Notes under the pieces: model-generated
The model's input: the letters and a program-made list of their open reading frames with translations, nothing else
What the model was told of the DNA's origin: nothing
The model's database searches: none
Part shown: piece after piece, positions 1 to 8,277 of the stretch
How positions within the stretch are numbered: the stretch's first letter is position 1
Layout: each line of letters begins with the position of its first letter
Made by a program: the position numbers and the translations under genes
NCBI GenBank assembly: GCA_965226965.1
Contig: OZ245715.1
Location: 3,472,001 to 3,536,000 of the forward strand
Direction: 5' to 3'
Length of the DNA stretch: 64,000 bases
DNA from: Endoryza foliicola
GTDB taxonomy: Bacteria; Bacteroidota; Bacteroidia; Chitinophagales; Chitinophagaceae

Positions 1-85
1 AAAAGCCCTTTATAAAAACAACCTGTTTTCTTCTTACCTTACAACAAGAGATCTATATTGAAGATTCAATAAACGATGCTGTTGT

Positions 86-838
86 ATGAAGTTTGCAAAT
101 AAAGTAGCCATTGTAACAGGAGCCGGACAAGGTATCGGCCTCGCCATCTGCAAGAAATTAGCCCTAGAAGGCGCCCTTATCATCTTAAACGATGTGGACG
201 AATCCCTCGCTCAAAAGGCAGCCTCTGAAATTGGACGGTCTTGCATAGCAGTACCCGGAGATTCAGGGGATCAAGCCGTCATTCAAAAAATGATTCAAGC
301 TGCAGTCTCTAATTTTGGAAGACTTGACATTGCTATTGCCAACGCAGGCATTACTTTATTCGGCGATTTCTTCACCTACACTCCGGAAGCCTTTGCGAGA
401 GTTATGGAAGTAAATCTTAGCGGCAGCTTTTTTCTTGCTCAAGCCGCTTCCATTCAAATGAAAAAACAAGGTTTGGGAGGAAGCTTGCTTTTTATGTCGT
501 CCGTTACCGGACATCAAGCCCATAAAAATCTGGCTGCCTACGGTATGAGTAAAGCCGCGCTTGAAATGCTTGCTCGAAATTTAGTTGCAGAGCTGTCTGA
601 ATTCAAGATCAATGTAAACTGCGTGGCGCCGGGAGCTACCGCCACAGAAAGAACACTTTTAGATGCAAGCTACGCTTCTACTTGGGCCAAGATCACCCCT
701 ATGGGCAGCGCTGCCAGTGTTGAAGACATTGCCAACACAGCCCTCTTTCTTGTTTCTGATGAAGCAAAACATATTACCGGGCAGAGTTTGGTAGTAGACG
801 GCGGTTGGACCTGTGTAAGCCCTTCACCTTACGAGTAG
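86..838 (+). CDS. Short-chain dehydrogenase/reductase (SDR)
   Basis: Classical SDR of 250 residues, the usual family length. The Rossmann motif TGAGQGIG is at residues 11-18, NAG at 86-88, Asn110, a catalytic Ser at 138-139, and the YxxxK pair Tyr152/Lys156. Asp36 at the end of the second beta strand suggests NAD(H) rather than NADP(H). The C-terminal GQSLVVDGG is typical. The next gene, 37 bases on, is an SMP-30-type lactonase. A sugar dehydrogenase followed by a lactonase is the common start of an oxidative sugar-acid route, so a sugar or polyol substrate is inferred. A 3-oxoacyl-ACP-reductase-like role cannot be excluded. The first 85 bases of the window show no gene end or clear promoter. 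Confidence 0.88.
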   Translation: MKFANKVAIVTGAGQGIGLAICKKLALEGALIILNDVDESLAQKAASEIGRSCIAVPGDSGDQAVIQKMIQAAVSNFGRLDIAIANAGITLFGDFFTYTPEAFARVMEVNLSGSFFLAQAASIQMKKQGLGGSLLFMSSVTGHQAHKNLAAYGMSKAALEMLARNLVAELSEFKINVNCVAPGATATERTLLDASYASTWAKITPMGSAASVEDIANTALFLVSDEAKHITGQSLVVDGGWTCVSPSPYE

Positions 839-875
839 TATTCCACAATTCCTCATTTCTTATTTTCTATAAAGC

Positions 876-1766
876 ATGTCTGAAACGCCCTCGAATCCCC
901 AACTCGTACTTTCACACCCTTGCCAACTAGGAGAAGGTCCGGTTTGGGATGAAAATACACAAACCCTTTATTGGGTCGATATTCTAGCGGGAACCATTCA
1001 TTCTTGGAACAGTGTCACTCACCAACACATGCATTGGGAAACAAAGGATTTGATTGGCGCAGTAGCAGTTTGTACAGATGGTCGATTATTGGCGGCACTG
1101 CAAAATGGCTTACTGATTTTCAACCAAGAGACCGGCGAAAAACAATGGCTCAGCGGACCGGAACCGAACCAACCCTCCAATCGATTCAACGATGGCAAAT
1201 GCGATCCAAAAGGAAGATTTTGGATCGGCTCTATGTGTGTTCATGAAACTACTGGTGCCGGCAGTTTGTATCAATTTATCCTAGCGGGTGGACTTCAACA
1301 AAAGATACCCGGCATAACCATTTCAAACGGACTGGCCTGGAGTCTTGATCATCGAACCATGTATTTTATTGACACCCCTACATATGAAGTGTGGGCATTC
1401 GACTTCGATCTTGAAACCGGTTCTATTGGAAACAAAAGAGTGGTGATAACCATTCCACAATCAGAAGGCTACCCCGATGGAATGACGATCGATTCTGAAG
1501 GCATGCTATGGATCGCACATTGGGATGGTTGGCAAGTGGCTCGTTGGGATCCTAACACCGGAAACAAACTGCACAGCATCCATTTGCCCGTTGCAAGGGT
1601 GACCTCCTGTTGCTTTGGCGGGAGGGATTGGAACGATCTCTATATCACTACAGCCGGCACCGGGCTATCGGCGGAAGCGCATCAAGAACAACCACTAGCC
1701 GGTTGCCTTTTTGTTGTTAAGAATAGCGGGTACAAGGGTTTCGCATTTACACCTTTTCAAGTTTAA
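876..1766 (+). CDS. SMP-30/gluconolactonase-family protein
   Basis: Six-bladed beta-propeller lactonase of the SMP-30/gluconolactonase/LRE family, 296 residues. The N-terminal LGEGPVWD supplies the metal ligand Glu20. RFNDGKCDPKGRFWIGSM follows in the middle, then SNGLAWS (Asn ligand) and YPDGMTID (Asp ligand), so the family's divalent-metal site looks complete. No signal peptide is visible, so it is probably cytosolic. It lies 37 bases behind the SDR gene, and the two are probably one transcript that oxidises a sugar to a lactone and opens it. The sugar is unknown. Confidence 0.88.
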   Translation: MSETPSNPQLVLSHPCQLGEGPVWDENTQTLYWVDILAGTIHSWNSVTHQHMHWETKDLIGAVAVCTDGRLLAALQNGLLIFNQETGEKQWLSGPEPNQPSNRFNDGKCDPKGRFWIGSMCVHETTGAGSLYQFILAGGLQQKIPGITISNGLAWSLDHRTMYFIDTPTYEVWAFDFDLETGSIGNKRVVITIPQSEGYPDGMTIDSEGMLWIAHWDGWQVARWDPNTGNKLHSIHLPVARVTSCCFGGRDWNDLYITTAGTGLSAEAHQEQPLAGCLFVVKNSGYKGFAFTPFQV

Positions 1767-1849
1767 ATCCGCCAACGATTCATTCCCTGATCGCATCTTT
1801 GAAAAATTCAATCGTACATGTAAGCTTCACTTTATCGGGGCTATTTTCC

Positions 1850-1857
1850 TAGCTTTG
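1850..1857 (+). promoter_or_regulatory. Bacteroidota -7 element of folC
   Basis: TAGCTTTG matches TANNTTTG exactly. It ends only 8 bases before the folC ATG at 1866, so the transcript would have almost no leader. No good -33 TTTG is seen at the expected distance. Confidence 0.5.
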
Positions 1858-1865
1858 CCACTTCA

Positions 1866-3155
1866 ATGAATTATACCGAAACGATAGAATACCTGTATAG
1901 CCGTCTCCCATTATTCAGTAGAATTGGAGCTGCAGCTTATAAGAAAGACTTGCACAATACCATCGCCCTTTGCGAAGCAATTGGAAACCCCCAAAACCGG
2001 TTTAAGTCAATTCATGTGGCAGGCACCAATGGGAAAGGATCCACCAGTCATATGCTGGCAGCAGTACTTCAAAAAGCAGGTTATAAAACAGGCTTGTATA
2101 CTTCACCACATTTAAAAGACTTCAGAGAACGCATACGAATCAACGGCGAACCCATAGCAGAGAAAGCAGTGATCGACTTTGTAGAGAATATTAAGCCGCA
2201 ATTCGACCTCATCGAACCTTCGTTTTTCGAAGCAACGGTAGCCTTAGCCTTTGAATATTTCGCTAATGAGCAGGTAGACATTGCCGTTATTGAAGTTGGG
2301 CTCGGAGGGCGGCTCGACAGTACCAATATCATTAATCCCGAAATATCTGTCATTACCAATATTGGCTGGGATCACATGAACCTATTAGGTAATACCTTGG
2401 AATCCATTGCATTTGAAAAAGCGGGCATCATTAAAGAAGACATTCCTGCAGTAGTTGGGGAAACCACGAAAGAAACCCTGAAAGTATTTACAGATCGCGC
2501 ACTAACGGTGGGCGCAAAATTGATATTAGCTGAAGAACAACTCGATATCGTTTCCATTCAAGATGCAGGGGCCTATTCAAGAATCACCTTAAAAAGTTTG
2601 GCCACCAATAAAGAACTGGAATTTGAACTTGATTTGAAAGGACATTATCAGGCAAAAAACCTTCGGACGGTACTTACCGCCATTAATCTTTTGCGAATGA
2701 AAGGTTGGGAGGTTTCAGAAACAGCACTCAAAGAAGGGTTGCAACAAGCGGCTGCTTTAACAGGGCTGAGAGGTCGTTGGGAGCAGTTGAGTACAAACCC
2801 GCGTATCATTGCCGACGTGGCGCACAATGAGGACGGAATTAAACAAGTATTGGAACAGCTAGCCGGTCTTCGCTTCAATAATCTTCACTGGATTATTGGA
2901 ATGGTGAATGATAAAGATATTCAGAAAGTGCTTTCACTATTACCTAATTCCGCTAACTACTATTTCACACAAGCCCCCATTCCTAGAGCCTTGCCTTCAG
3001 AAGAATTGAAACAAAAAGCCGAACAGTATGATCTGGAAGGAAACCACTACCCCATTCTGAAAGACGCCATAAATGCTGCACGAGCATCGGCCGGAGCAGA
3101 TGATCTGATCTTGATTTGCGGCAGCGTATTCTTGGTAGCTGCTGTTGAACTATGA
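1866..3155 (+). CDS. folC: Folylpolyglutamate synthase / dihydrofolate synthase
   Basis: Mur-ligase-like ATPase of 429 residues that adds glutamate to folates, and often also joins dihydropteroate to glutamate. The P-loop GTNGKGST is at residues 53-60, followed by the family signature YTSPHLKDFRERI. The central EVGLGGRLDSTN and the ITNIGWDHM motif (metal and ATP site) are present. ADVAHNEDGI marks the C-terminal glutamate-binding domain, where DxAHN is conserved. Length and motifs are complete. It stands alone on the plus strand and converges on the Nudix gene. A -7 promoter element lies just before the start codon. Confidence 0.95.
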   Translation: MNYTETIEYLYSRLPLFSRIGAAAYKKDLHNTIALCEAIGNPQNRFKSIHVAGTNGKGSTSHMLAAVLQKAGYKTGLYTSPHLKDFRERIRINGEPIAEKAVIDFVENIKPQFDLIEPSFFEATVALAFEYFANEQVDIAVIEVGLGGRLDSTNIINPEISVITNIGWDHMNLLGNTLESIAFEKAGIIKEDIPAVVGETTKETLKVFTDRALTVGAKLILAEEQLDIVSIQDAGAYSRITLKSLATNKELEFELDLKGHYQAKNLRTVLTAINLLRMKGWEVSETALKEGLQQAAALTGLRGRWEQLSTNPRIIADVAHNEDGIKQVLEQLAGLRFNNLHWIIGMVNDKDIQKVLSLLPNSANYYFTQAPIPRALPSEELKQKAEQYDLEGNHYPILKDAINAARASAGADDLILICGSVFLVAAVEL

Positions 3156-3189
3156 TACGGTAGAACCGGAGCAAGTAATCCTATTGCTC

Positions 3190-3756
3190 TTAATGCAAGG
3201 AAATTCCCAGATGCTGAAAAGCATAAAAAATAGTGGTAATGTGCATGCTCTGAATGATCTCCCCCTTTTGGAGAATTTCTTTTAGTTCATCGAGTTCAAG
3301 TAAATGAACTTCGATGTCTTCATTCTCGTCGAGTGATTGTTCTTTCTTTAGTTCTCCGCCTTTAGCGATGAACATGTGCATCCAGTTATTATTGGTGGAA
3401 GGATTGCAGCAGGTTTTTCCCAAATAAATGTATTCGTTGAAATGATAGCCGGTTTCTTCTTCCAATTCTCTTGCGATTGCCTCTTGCAAGTTTGTATCCG
3501 TAGCATCCACACAGCCGCCGGGTAATTCAAAAGAAGTTTCACCAATGGCATGTCTATATTGTCGCTCCAACACAATCTTACCTTCTTTGGTAAAGGCAAG
3601 TGCCGTTACCCATGTCGGAAACTCATATACGTAGTATGGAGTCACAATTTTTCCGTCAGGTCTTTCACAGGTATCTCTGCGAACAGTGAACCATTCATCC
3701 TTAAAAAGATAATCGGAAGAAACTGTTTTCCAATTCATGTTTTTTGAGCCATCCAT
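3190..3756 (-). CDS. Nudix hydrolase (ADP-ribose-pyrophosphatase-like)
   Basis: Nudix hydrolase of about 188 residues. The box reads GGCVDATDTN, then ARELEEETGY, so the metal-binding REXXEE core is intact. The first glutamate of the consensus box is replaced by Thr and the spacing is one residue longer. The region before the box (ERQYRHAIGETSFELPGG) resembles ADP-ribose and sugar-nucleotide pyrophosphatases. The ATG at 3756 is preferred over a TTG at 3765 because it lies two bases after the stop of the upstream gene; a second ATG at 3738 (MNWKTV) is also possible. It is the last gene of a minus-strand set with the DinB-like and ABC genes. The substrate is not known. Confidence 0.88.
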   Translation of the reverse strand: MDGSKNMNWKTVSSDYLFKDEWFTVRRDTCERPDGKIVTPYYVYEFPTWVTALAFTKEGKIVLERQYRHAIGETSFELPGGCVDATDTNLQEAIARELEEETGYHFNEYIYLGKTCCNPSTNNNWMHMFIAKGGELKKEQSLDENEDIEVHLLELDELKEILQKGEIIQSMHITTIFYAFQHLGISLH

Positions 3757-3758
3757 TA

Positions 3759-4283
3759 TTACCAACCTTTCTGTTCGCGGAGTGATGTAATATGAGCCAC
3801 ATGGTGTTTACCATGCCATGCGTACATTCCTAACAGATGCCAAAGAGACATTTGTTTTTGTGAAGCCGGATGGAAAACAGTACGCTCCCATTGTTCTTTG
3901 GTAAGTTCCAAAATGGTGGCGTGCCAACGCGTGTGCAAAGTATACAGCAGGGTAATTGAAATATTGATGGGAACCTTCTCGATATCGTTTAGCATCACCC
4001 ATGCATTTTCATCGTAAGGCTTGATGGTAGGATTGTCTTCAGTTAAGCCCAAGCGAAAACGAATATAAGCGTTCATGTGACTATCAGCCACATGATGTAC
4101 CAATTGACGAACTGTCCAACCACCGTCACGATAAGGTGTATTAAATTGGGCTTCGTCCAAATTTTCAATTGCATTTTCCAATAAACCGGGTAAAAACTGA
4201 ATGTCTTGTAACCATTCTCTTTTTTGTTTATCAGAATAAGGTTGGGGTTCAAATTTCCCGATGGGATACCGAGGATCAGTCAT
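3759..4283 (-). CDS. DinB/YfiT (BstA-like) putative metal-dependent protein
   Basis: Protein of 174 residues of the DinB four-helix superfamily, YfiT/BstA branch. It starts YPIGKFEPQPYS, as many YfiT proteins do. The three expected metal histidines appear as VHHVADSH near residue 65 and WHGKHHVAHI near residue 155. In Bacillus the BstA relative transfers bacillithiol. Whether this organism makes bacillithiol cannot be seen here, so transferase or hydrolase activity is open. It lies 14 bases after the ABC ATPase gene and runs directly into the Nudix gene, so the three are probably co-transcribed. Confidence 0.85.
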   Translation of the reverse strand: MTDPRYPIGKFEPQPYSDKQKREWLQDIQFLPGLLENAIENLDEAQFNTPYRDGGWTVRQLVHHVADSHMNAYIRFRLGLTEDNPTIKPYDENAWVMLNDIEKVPINISITLLYTLHTRWHATILELTKEQWERTVFHPASQKQMSLWHLLGMYAWHGKHHVAHITSLREQKGW

Positions 4284-4297
4284 ATTAAAAGGGTTAG

Positions 4298-5059
4298 TTA
4301 GTCTTCGCGTAATGCTTTGCCGGTTAGGTTAATAAACACGTCTTCCAGATTTGCCTTTTTCACTTCTTTGGGGCGCTCAAAACCGGTTGCCACCAAGTGA
4401 TCGATCAATTGGTCGGGTGAATCCAAAGCCACAATTTTACCGGAGTCTACAATAGCCACCCGATCACACAATACCTCGGCCTCGTCCATATAGTGAGTAG
4501 TGATGATAACCGTGGTTCCTTCGTTTCTGATCTGTTGGATCAATTCCCATAAGCTTCTTCGGGCTTGAGGATCCAATCCGGTAGTGGGTTCATCAAGAAA
4601 GATGATCTTAGGCTTGTTGATTAAAGTAGTAGCAATGGAGAAACGTTGCTTTTGTCCACCACTGAGTTCTTTGTATTTGGCTTTGGCTTTGTCAACCAAA
4701 TTCACTTTGGTGAGTAGTTCTTTGGCATCAACCACTTCATTGTACAGACCTGCAAAAAGCTGGATCAACTCAGTTAAGTTCAAGCCCGGATAATATCCGG
4801 AGGTTTGCAATTGCACACCGATGATCTTCTTTATTTCGTTGGGATCTTTATCTAAATTGAATCCGTCAACAATCACTGTTCCGGATGTTTTGGAACGCAA
4901 GGTCTCAATAATTTCAAGTGTACTCGATTTACCGGCTCCATTGGGACCTAGTAAACCAAAAATTTCACCTTTAAAAACGTCGAAACTAATACCTTTTACA
5001 GCTTCAAACTGGCCGTAGTTTTTTTTCAGATCTTTTACAGAGATGATTGTTTCTTTCAT
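4298..5059 (-). CDS. ABC transporter ATP-binding protein
   Basis: Single ABC ATPase domain of 253 residues. Walker A is GPNGAGKSS, the Q-loop is present, the signature is LSGGQKQR, Walker B is IIFLDEPTTGLD, and the switch region TTHYMDEAEVLCDR carries the H-loop. The type resembles ATPases of ABC-2 exporters (drug, polysaccharide or Gld-like systems). No permease gene is next to it, so its membrane partner must be elsewhere. The ATG at 5059 gives the natural start MKETIISVKDLKK; a GTG two codons upstream at 5065 is less likely. It heads the operon with the DinB-like and Nudix genes. Confidence 0.9.
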   Translation of the reverse strand: MKETIISVKDLKKNYGQFEAVKGISFDVFKGEIFGLLGPNGAGKSSTLEIIETLRSKTSGTVIVDGFNLDKDPNEIKKIIGVQLQTSGYYPGLNLTELIQLFAGLYNEVVDAKELLTKVNLVDKAKAKYKELSGGQKQRFSIATTLINKPKIIFLDEPTTGLDPQARRSLWELIQQIRNEGTTVIITTHYMDEAEVLCDRVAIVDSGKIVALDSPDQLIDHLVATGFERPKEVKKANLEDVFINLTGKALRED

Positions 5060-5116
5060 AGCCACTCTCAGGGTTTAGGCCTGCCCCCTAAAATTACGAC
5101 ATTTTAGCTGATCCAG

Positions 5117-6136
5117 CTACTCCACTCCTTTGTTAATAAATTCGTGGAGCTCTGCCATCATACCCTTGCTTCCAATGAAAATAGGAGAACGCTGATGCAA
5201 GGAATTGGGTTCAATGTCGAGGATTCGATCCTTTCCATTGCTGGCAGTTCCGCCTGCTACTTCCACAATAAAGGCGAATGGATTGCACTCGTACATCAAA
5301 CGCAATTTACCTTCCGGCTTGTTGGTTGTTCCGGGATACATAAAAATACCGCCCTTTATCAAGCAACGGTGTACATCGGCTACCATACATCCTAAATAAC
5401 GCTGCGTATAAGGTCCTCCGTTAGATGCTTCTTTTTTCTGACAATGCGTAATATACTGTTGAACAGCTTTTGGGTATTTGAAGAAATTGCCGTGATTCAC
5501 TGAGTAGGTTTGACCAAATTCCGGAATCTGGATAGAGGGGTGACTCATGGTAAACTCACCAATTGAGGGATCCAAGGTAAATCCATTCACACCTCTTCGG
5601 GTAGCATATACTAGCATGGTAGAAGATCCATATACAATGTAACCGGCAGCAATTTGCTTTTTCCCTTGTTGCAAAAAATCTTCTTTGGTAACCGGCGTTC
5701 CAATAGGTGTAACTCTTCGATACACGCCAAAAATGGTTCCTATGGAAACATTCACATCGATGTTTCCACTGCCGTCTAAGGGATCGAACATACACACGTA
5801 TTTCGATTGATTGCTAACCGGGTCATTAAAAGCAATAAAATCGTCAATTTCTTCACTGGCGATACCTGCACAACTGATCCCATGTTTCAAAACTCCCATC
5901 AGTTGATTATTGGAATAGATATCCAGCTTTTTTACATCCTCGCCTTGAACATTCACTTGTCCGGCCTCACCTAGTATGTCTACCAAACCGGCTTTATTCA
6001 CTTCTACATTGATTCGTTTGGCGGCTAGGCCAATATCGCGCAGCAGGTTGGCCAATTCCCCTGTAGCATTGGGAAAATCGCGCATTTGCTGAATGGTGAA
6101 CTCGTCGAGGGTTTGAACTTTTCGGTTTACTAGCAT
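5117..6136 (-). CDS. fbp: Fructose-1,6-bisphosphatase, class I
   Basis: Gluconeogenic phosphatase converting fructose-1,6-bisphosphate to fructose-6-phosphate. At 339 residues it has the normal class I length. The metal-binding MFDPLDGSGNIDVNVSIGT is complete, and the substrate-site region (YTQRYLGCMVADVHRCLI, then GGIFMYPG) and the C-terminal metal ligand region (YECNPFAFIVEVAGG) are present. It is transcribed alone from its own promoter at 6159-6189. Together with the glg genes further right it would supply hexose phosphate for glycogen. Confidence 0.96.
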   Translation of the reverse strand: MLVNRKVQTLDEFTIQQMRDFPNATGELANLLRDIGLAAKRINVEVNKAGLVDILGEAGQVNVQGEDVKKLDIYSNNQLMGVLKHGISCAGIASEEIDDFIAFNDPVSNQSKYVCMFDPLDGSGNIDVNVSIGTIFGVYRRVTPIGTPVTKEDFLQQGKKQIAAGYIVYGSSTMLVYATRRGVNGFTLDPSIGEFTMSHPSIQIPEFGQTYSVNHGNFFKYPKAVQQYITHCQKKEASNGGPYTQRYLGCMVADVHRCLIKGGIFMYPGTTNKPEGKLRLMYECNPFAFIVEVAGGTASNGKDRILDIEPNSLHQRSPIFIGSKGMMAELHEFINKGVE

Positions 6137-6158
6137 GGTTGACAGGATTCGATACTAA

Positions 6159-6189
6159 CAAATGTAAGTTTTTTGTTTAAGAAATCAAG
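6159..6189 (-). promoter_or_regulatory. Promoter of fbp
   Basis: On the minus strand CTTG, 19 bases, then TACATTTG (6166 to 6159). This fits TTTG-N19-TANNTTTG with one mismatch. Expected start of transcription is near 6152, giving a leader of about 16 bases. Confidence 0.6.
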
Positions 6190-6272
6190 TTCCGGAAGGG
6201 AAATCGGTTCAAAATCAATGAAAACCATTTTTTTTAGAGAACTTTACAGGAACATAAAAGACCTAGGAATAG

Positions 6273-7535
6273 ATGAAAGTTTTCAAATTCGGAGGAGCCA
6301 GTGTAACCAGTGTAGAACGTATTCAAAACATGGCTTCCATTGTAAAAGCGCATCAGGGATCTCCTTTATTGATAGTTATTTCGGCGATGGGTAAAACCAC
6401 CAATGCACTGGAGAAAGTGGCAGAAGCATTTTTTCAAGAGCGAAAAGAAGAAGCCCTTCAATTATTTGAACAAGTAAAGCAGCAGCATTTAAACACAGCA
6501 AAGTATTTATTGGTAAAGAATGCCGTGAGTGGTGAGGCAGCCCTTAAGAACTTCTTTACTGAGGTAGAATGGTTGCTGCACGATAAACCTGTTCGTGAAT
6601 TTGATTATTATTACGATCAGATTGTTTGTATTGGCGAGCTATTGTCAACTAGCATCATCAGTTCTTACTTGAACGAAATTGGCATTACCAATACTTGGCT
6701 TGATGTTCGAGATATCTTCAGAACCGATAACAATTTTAGAGAAGCCGCCATTGATTGGCACTATACTTCGAAACAAGTACAGTTAGAGGTAGTTCCCATT
6801 TTAAACGAGGGGGGCATGGTAATAACCCAAGGATTTATCGGTGCCACCGATGAAAATGAAAGTACAACGCTTGGAAGAGAAGGAAGCGATTATACCGCAG
6901 CTGTATTTGCCAATTTGTTGAATGCAGAATCACAAACTATTTGGAAAGACGTGGAAGGTGTGATGAATGCAGATCCGAAAGAATTTCCGGAAGCACAGTT
7001 CATTGGTGAATTGAACTACGCAGAAGTAATTGAGATGGCCTATTATGGCGCACAGGTAATTCACCCAAAAACAATTAAGCCGCTTCAAAACAAAGGCATC
7101 CCTTTGTTGGTTAAATGCTTTCTCGATCCTAATTTACCGGGCACTATTATTCACAACAAATCGGTTAAGAACCTCCCTCCCATTATTGTATTGAAGAAAG
7201 ATCAAGTATTGGTTCATTTAAAATCAAAAGACTTTTCTTTTGTTGGAGAAAGCCTGCTTTCAGAATTGTATCAGATGCTAAGCAAACTTAGAATCAAACC
7301 AAATCTTATTCAAACAGGAGCTGTAAGCATTGAATTGGTGCTCGACAACAGGGCCGATAAAATTGAAAAATTAGCATTCGCTGTTGATCAGCAATTTGAT
7401 GTTCAAATTGAAAAAGGACTTACCATTCTTACGGTTCGTCATTACGATGAAACAGTAGTTCCTTCACTTACAAAAGGAAGAGGCATTTCTTTGAAACAGC
7501 AAAGTGCTACTACCATTCAAGTTTTGATGCATTGA
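6273..7535 (+). CDS. Aspartate kinase
   Basis: Monofunctional aspartokinase of 420 residues, first step of the lysine, threonine and methionine pathways. The start MKVFKFGGASVTS carries the KFGG ATP/aspartate signature. QGFIGATDENESTTLGREGSDYTAA gives the catalytic and phosphate-binding loop, and KDVEGVMNADPKEFPEA is the nucleotide-site motif. The last ~120 residues (from about 300) would be the ACT regulatory domains, though weakly conserved. It is not fused to homoserine dehydrogenase and stands alone, so which end product controls it cannot be read. A strong bidirectional terminator follows at 7583. Confidence 0.93.
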   Translation: MKVFKFGGASVTSVERIQNMASIVKAHQGSPLLIVISAMGKTTNALEKVAEAFFQERKEEALQLFEQVKQQHLNTAKYLLVKNAVSGEAALKNFFTEVEWLLHDKPVREFDYYYDQIVCIGELLSTSIISSYLNEIGITNTWLDVRDIFRTDNNFREAAIDWHYTSKQVQLEVVPILNEGGMVITQGFIGATDENESTTLGREGSDYTAAVFANLLNAESQTIWKDVEGVMNADPKEFPEAQFIGELNYAEVIEMAYYGAQVIHPKTIKPLQNKGIPLLVKCFLDPNLPGTIIHNKSVKNLPPIIVLKKDQVLVHLKSKDFSFVGESLLSELYQMLSKLRIKPNLIQTGAVSIELVLDNRADKIEKLAFAVDQQFDVQIEKGLTILTVRHYDETVVPSLTKGRGISLKQQSATTIQVLMH

Positions 7536-7582
7536 TCTATATTCACAAGTTCGGCAAACGTATTTCCAACGATTCAAAATAA

Positions 7583-7608
7583 AAAACCCGCTCGCATGAG
7601 CGGGTTTT
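7583..7608. terminator. Bidirectional terminator
   Basis: Perfect hairpin with stem AACCCGCTC around the loop GCAT, flanked by A and T runs on both sides. It serves aspartokinase on the plus strand and the small minus-strand gene. Confidence 0.85.
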
Positions 7609-7635
7609 AAAAGGTAAGGAAACTATTTAATAGCA

Positions 7636-7848
7636 TTAGTTATTCAACGCAGTTCTGCGTCTGTGATAACCCTGTGCCGATTTGTAGTTGCGTTGCACCT
7701 TCCAGAGGTTTACCGCTCTGAAAGTAGTTGAAGCATTTGAATTGGATTCAAAAAACTCTCTGGCCACAGTTTCCTTTACTTCTGTCAGCAATGATTGTAA
7801 TACTGCTGGTTCCATCTGCACGCGAGATGGCATGACATCACTTTTCAT
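7636..7848 (-). CDS. Small conserved-looking protein of unknown function
   Basis: Predicted protein of 70 residues with no domain that I recognise. The first half (VQMEPAVLQSLLTEVKETVA) looks like an amphipathic helix, and the C-terminus is basic (HRRRTALNN). There is no signal peptide or membrane segment. Its reality is supported by a good Bacteroidota promoter at 7991-8021 reading towards it and by a terminator just after its stop. The implied leader is about 135 bases, long for this genome. MPSRVQ, five codons in, is an alternative start. A nucleic-acid or protein-binding role can be guessed from charge only. Confidence 0.6.
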   Translation of the reverse strand: MKSDVMPSRVQMEPAVLQSLLTEVKETVAREFFESNSNASTTFRAVNLWKVQRNYKSAQGYHRRRTALNN

Positions 7849-7990
7849 GTTTTATCTAGTTTAATTTAACACGTAATTATTCGAGCAATATCAGGCAACA
7901 ATCAGTAGAATGTGTGAATCGTTAGATTCGATGGCTTGAAATTTCTGCAGATAAACAGGTCGTTTCAGTTAATTGCTCTTAATGACGCCG

Positions 7991-8021
7991 CAAATATACG
8001 ACGATTCATCCGCGTATGCAA
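7991..8021 (-). promoter_or_regulatory. Promoter for the small gene at 7636
   Basis: Minus strand TTG, 20 bases, TATATTTG (7998 to 7991). It predicts transcription starting near 7984, leaving about 135 untranslated bases. That leader holds a small inverted repeat (GAATC/GATTC at about 7916-7929). The rest of the 7849-8277 gap shows only an AT-rich repeat and the dnaK terminator. Confidence 0.55.
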
Positions 8022-8080
8022 GCTTTAAGACTAAAAGTTTTGTTAAGAGGAATGTAAATCGTTGATTATGAAGAGAGTTG

Positions 8081-8110
8081 ATTCAATTAATAATTAACAA
8101 TTAATAATTC
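8081..8110. repeat. AT-rich heptamer repeat, copy 1
   Basis: Two TTAATAATT-type blocks separated by AACA. Longer relatives lie at 11672 and 52437. No coding potential. Confidence 0.5.
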
Positions 8111-8222
8111 GAACAGCCGAGGACATTCAGGTGTAAATGACATTTTATTTTAGGATAACTGTTATCGTTATGAAAAGAATTCTTCGTATACCAAAACGCC
8201 AGTATCTAATCAGCTATTAAAT

Positions 8223-8254
8223 AAAAAAACGCCTTGCATTGCTGCAAAGCGTTT
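8223..8254 (-). terminator. Terminator of dnaK
   Basis: Hairpin AAACGC-C-TTGCA / TGCAA-A-GCGTTT with a four-base loop. It is followed on the minus strand by a run of seven T, 24 bases past the dnaK stop. Confidence 0.85.
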
Positions 8255-8277
8255 CGTCTTTATCCTAGTTTTTACTT

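Noticed and set aside
3169..3189. Inverted repeat GAGCAA/TTGCTC between folC and the Nudix gene
   Set aside because: Six-base stem, nine-base loop, no clear T-run; too weak to call a terminator.
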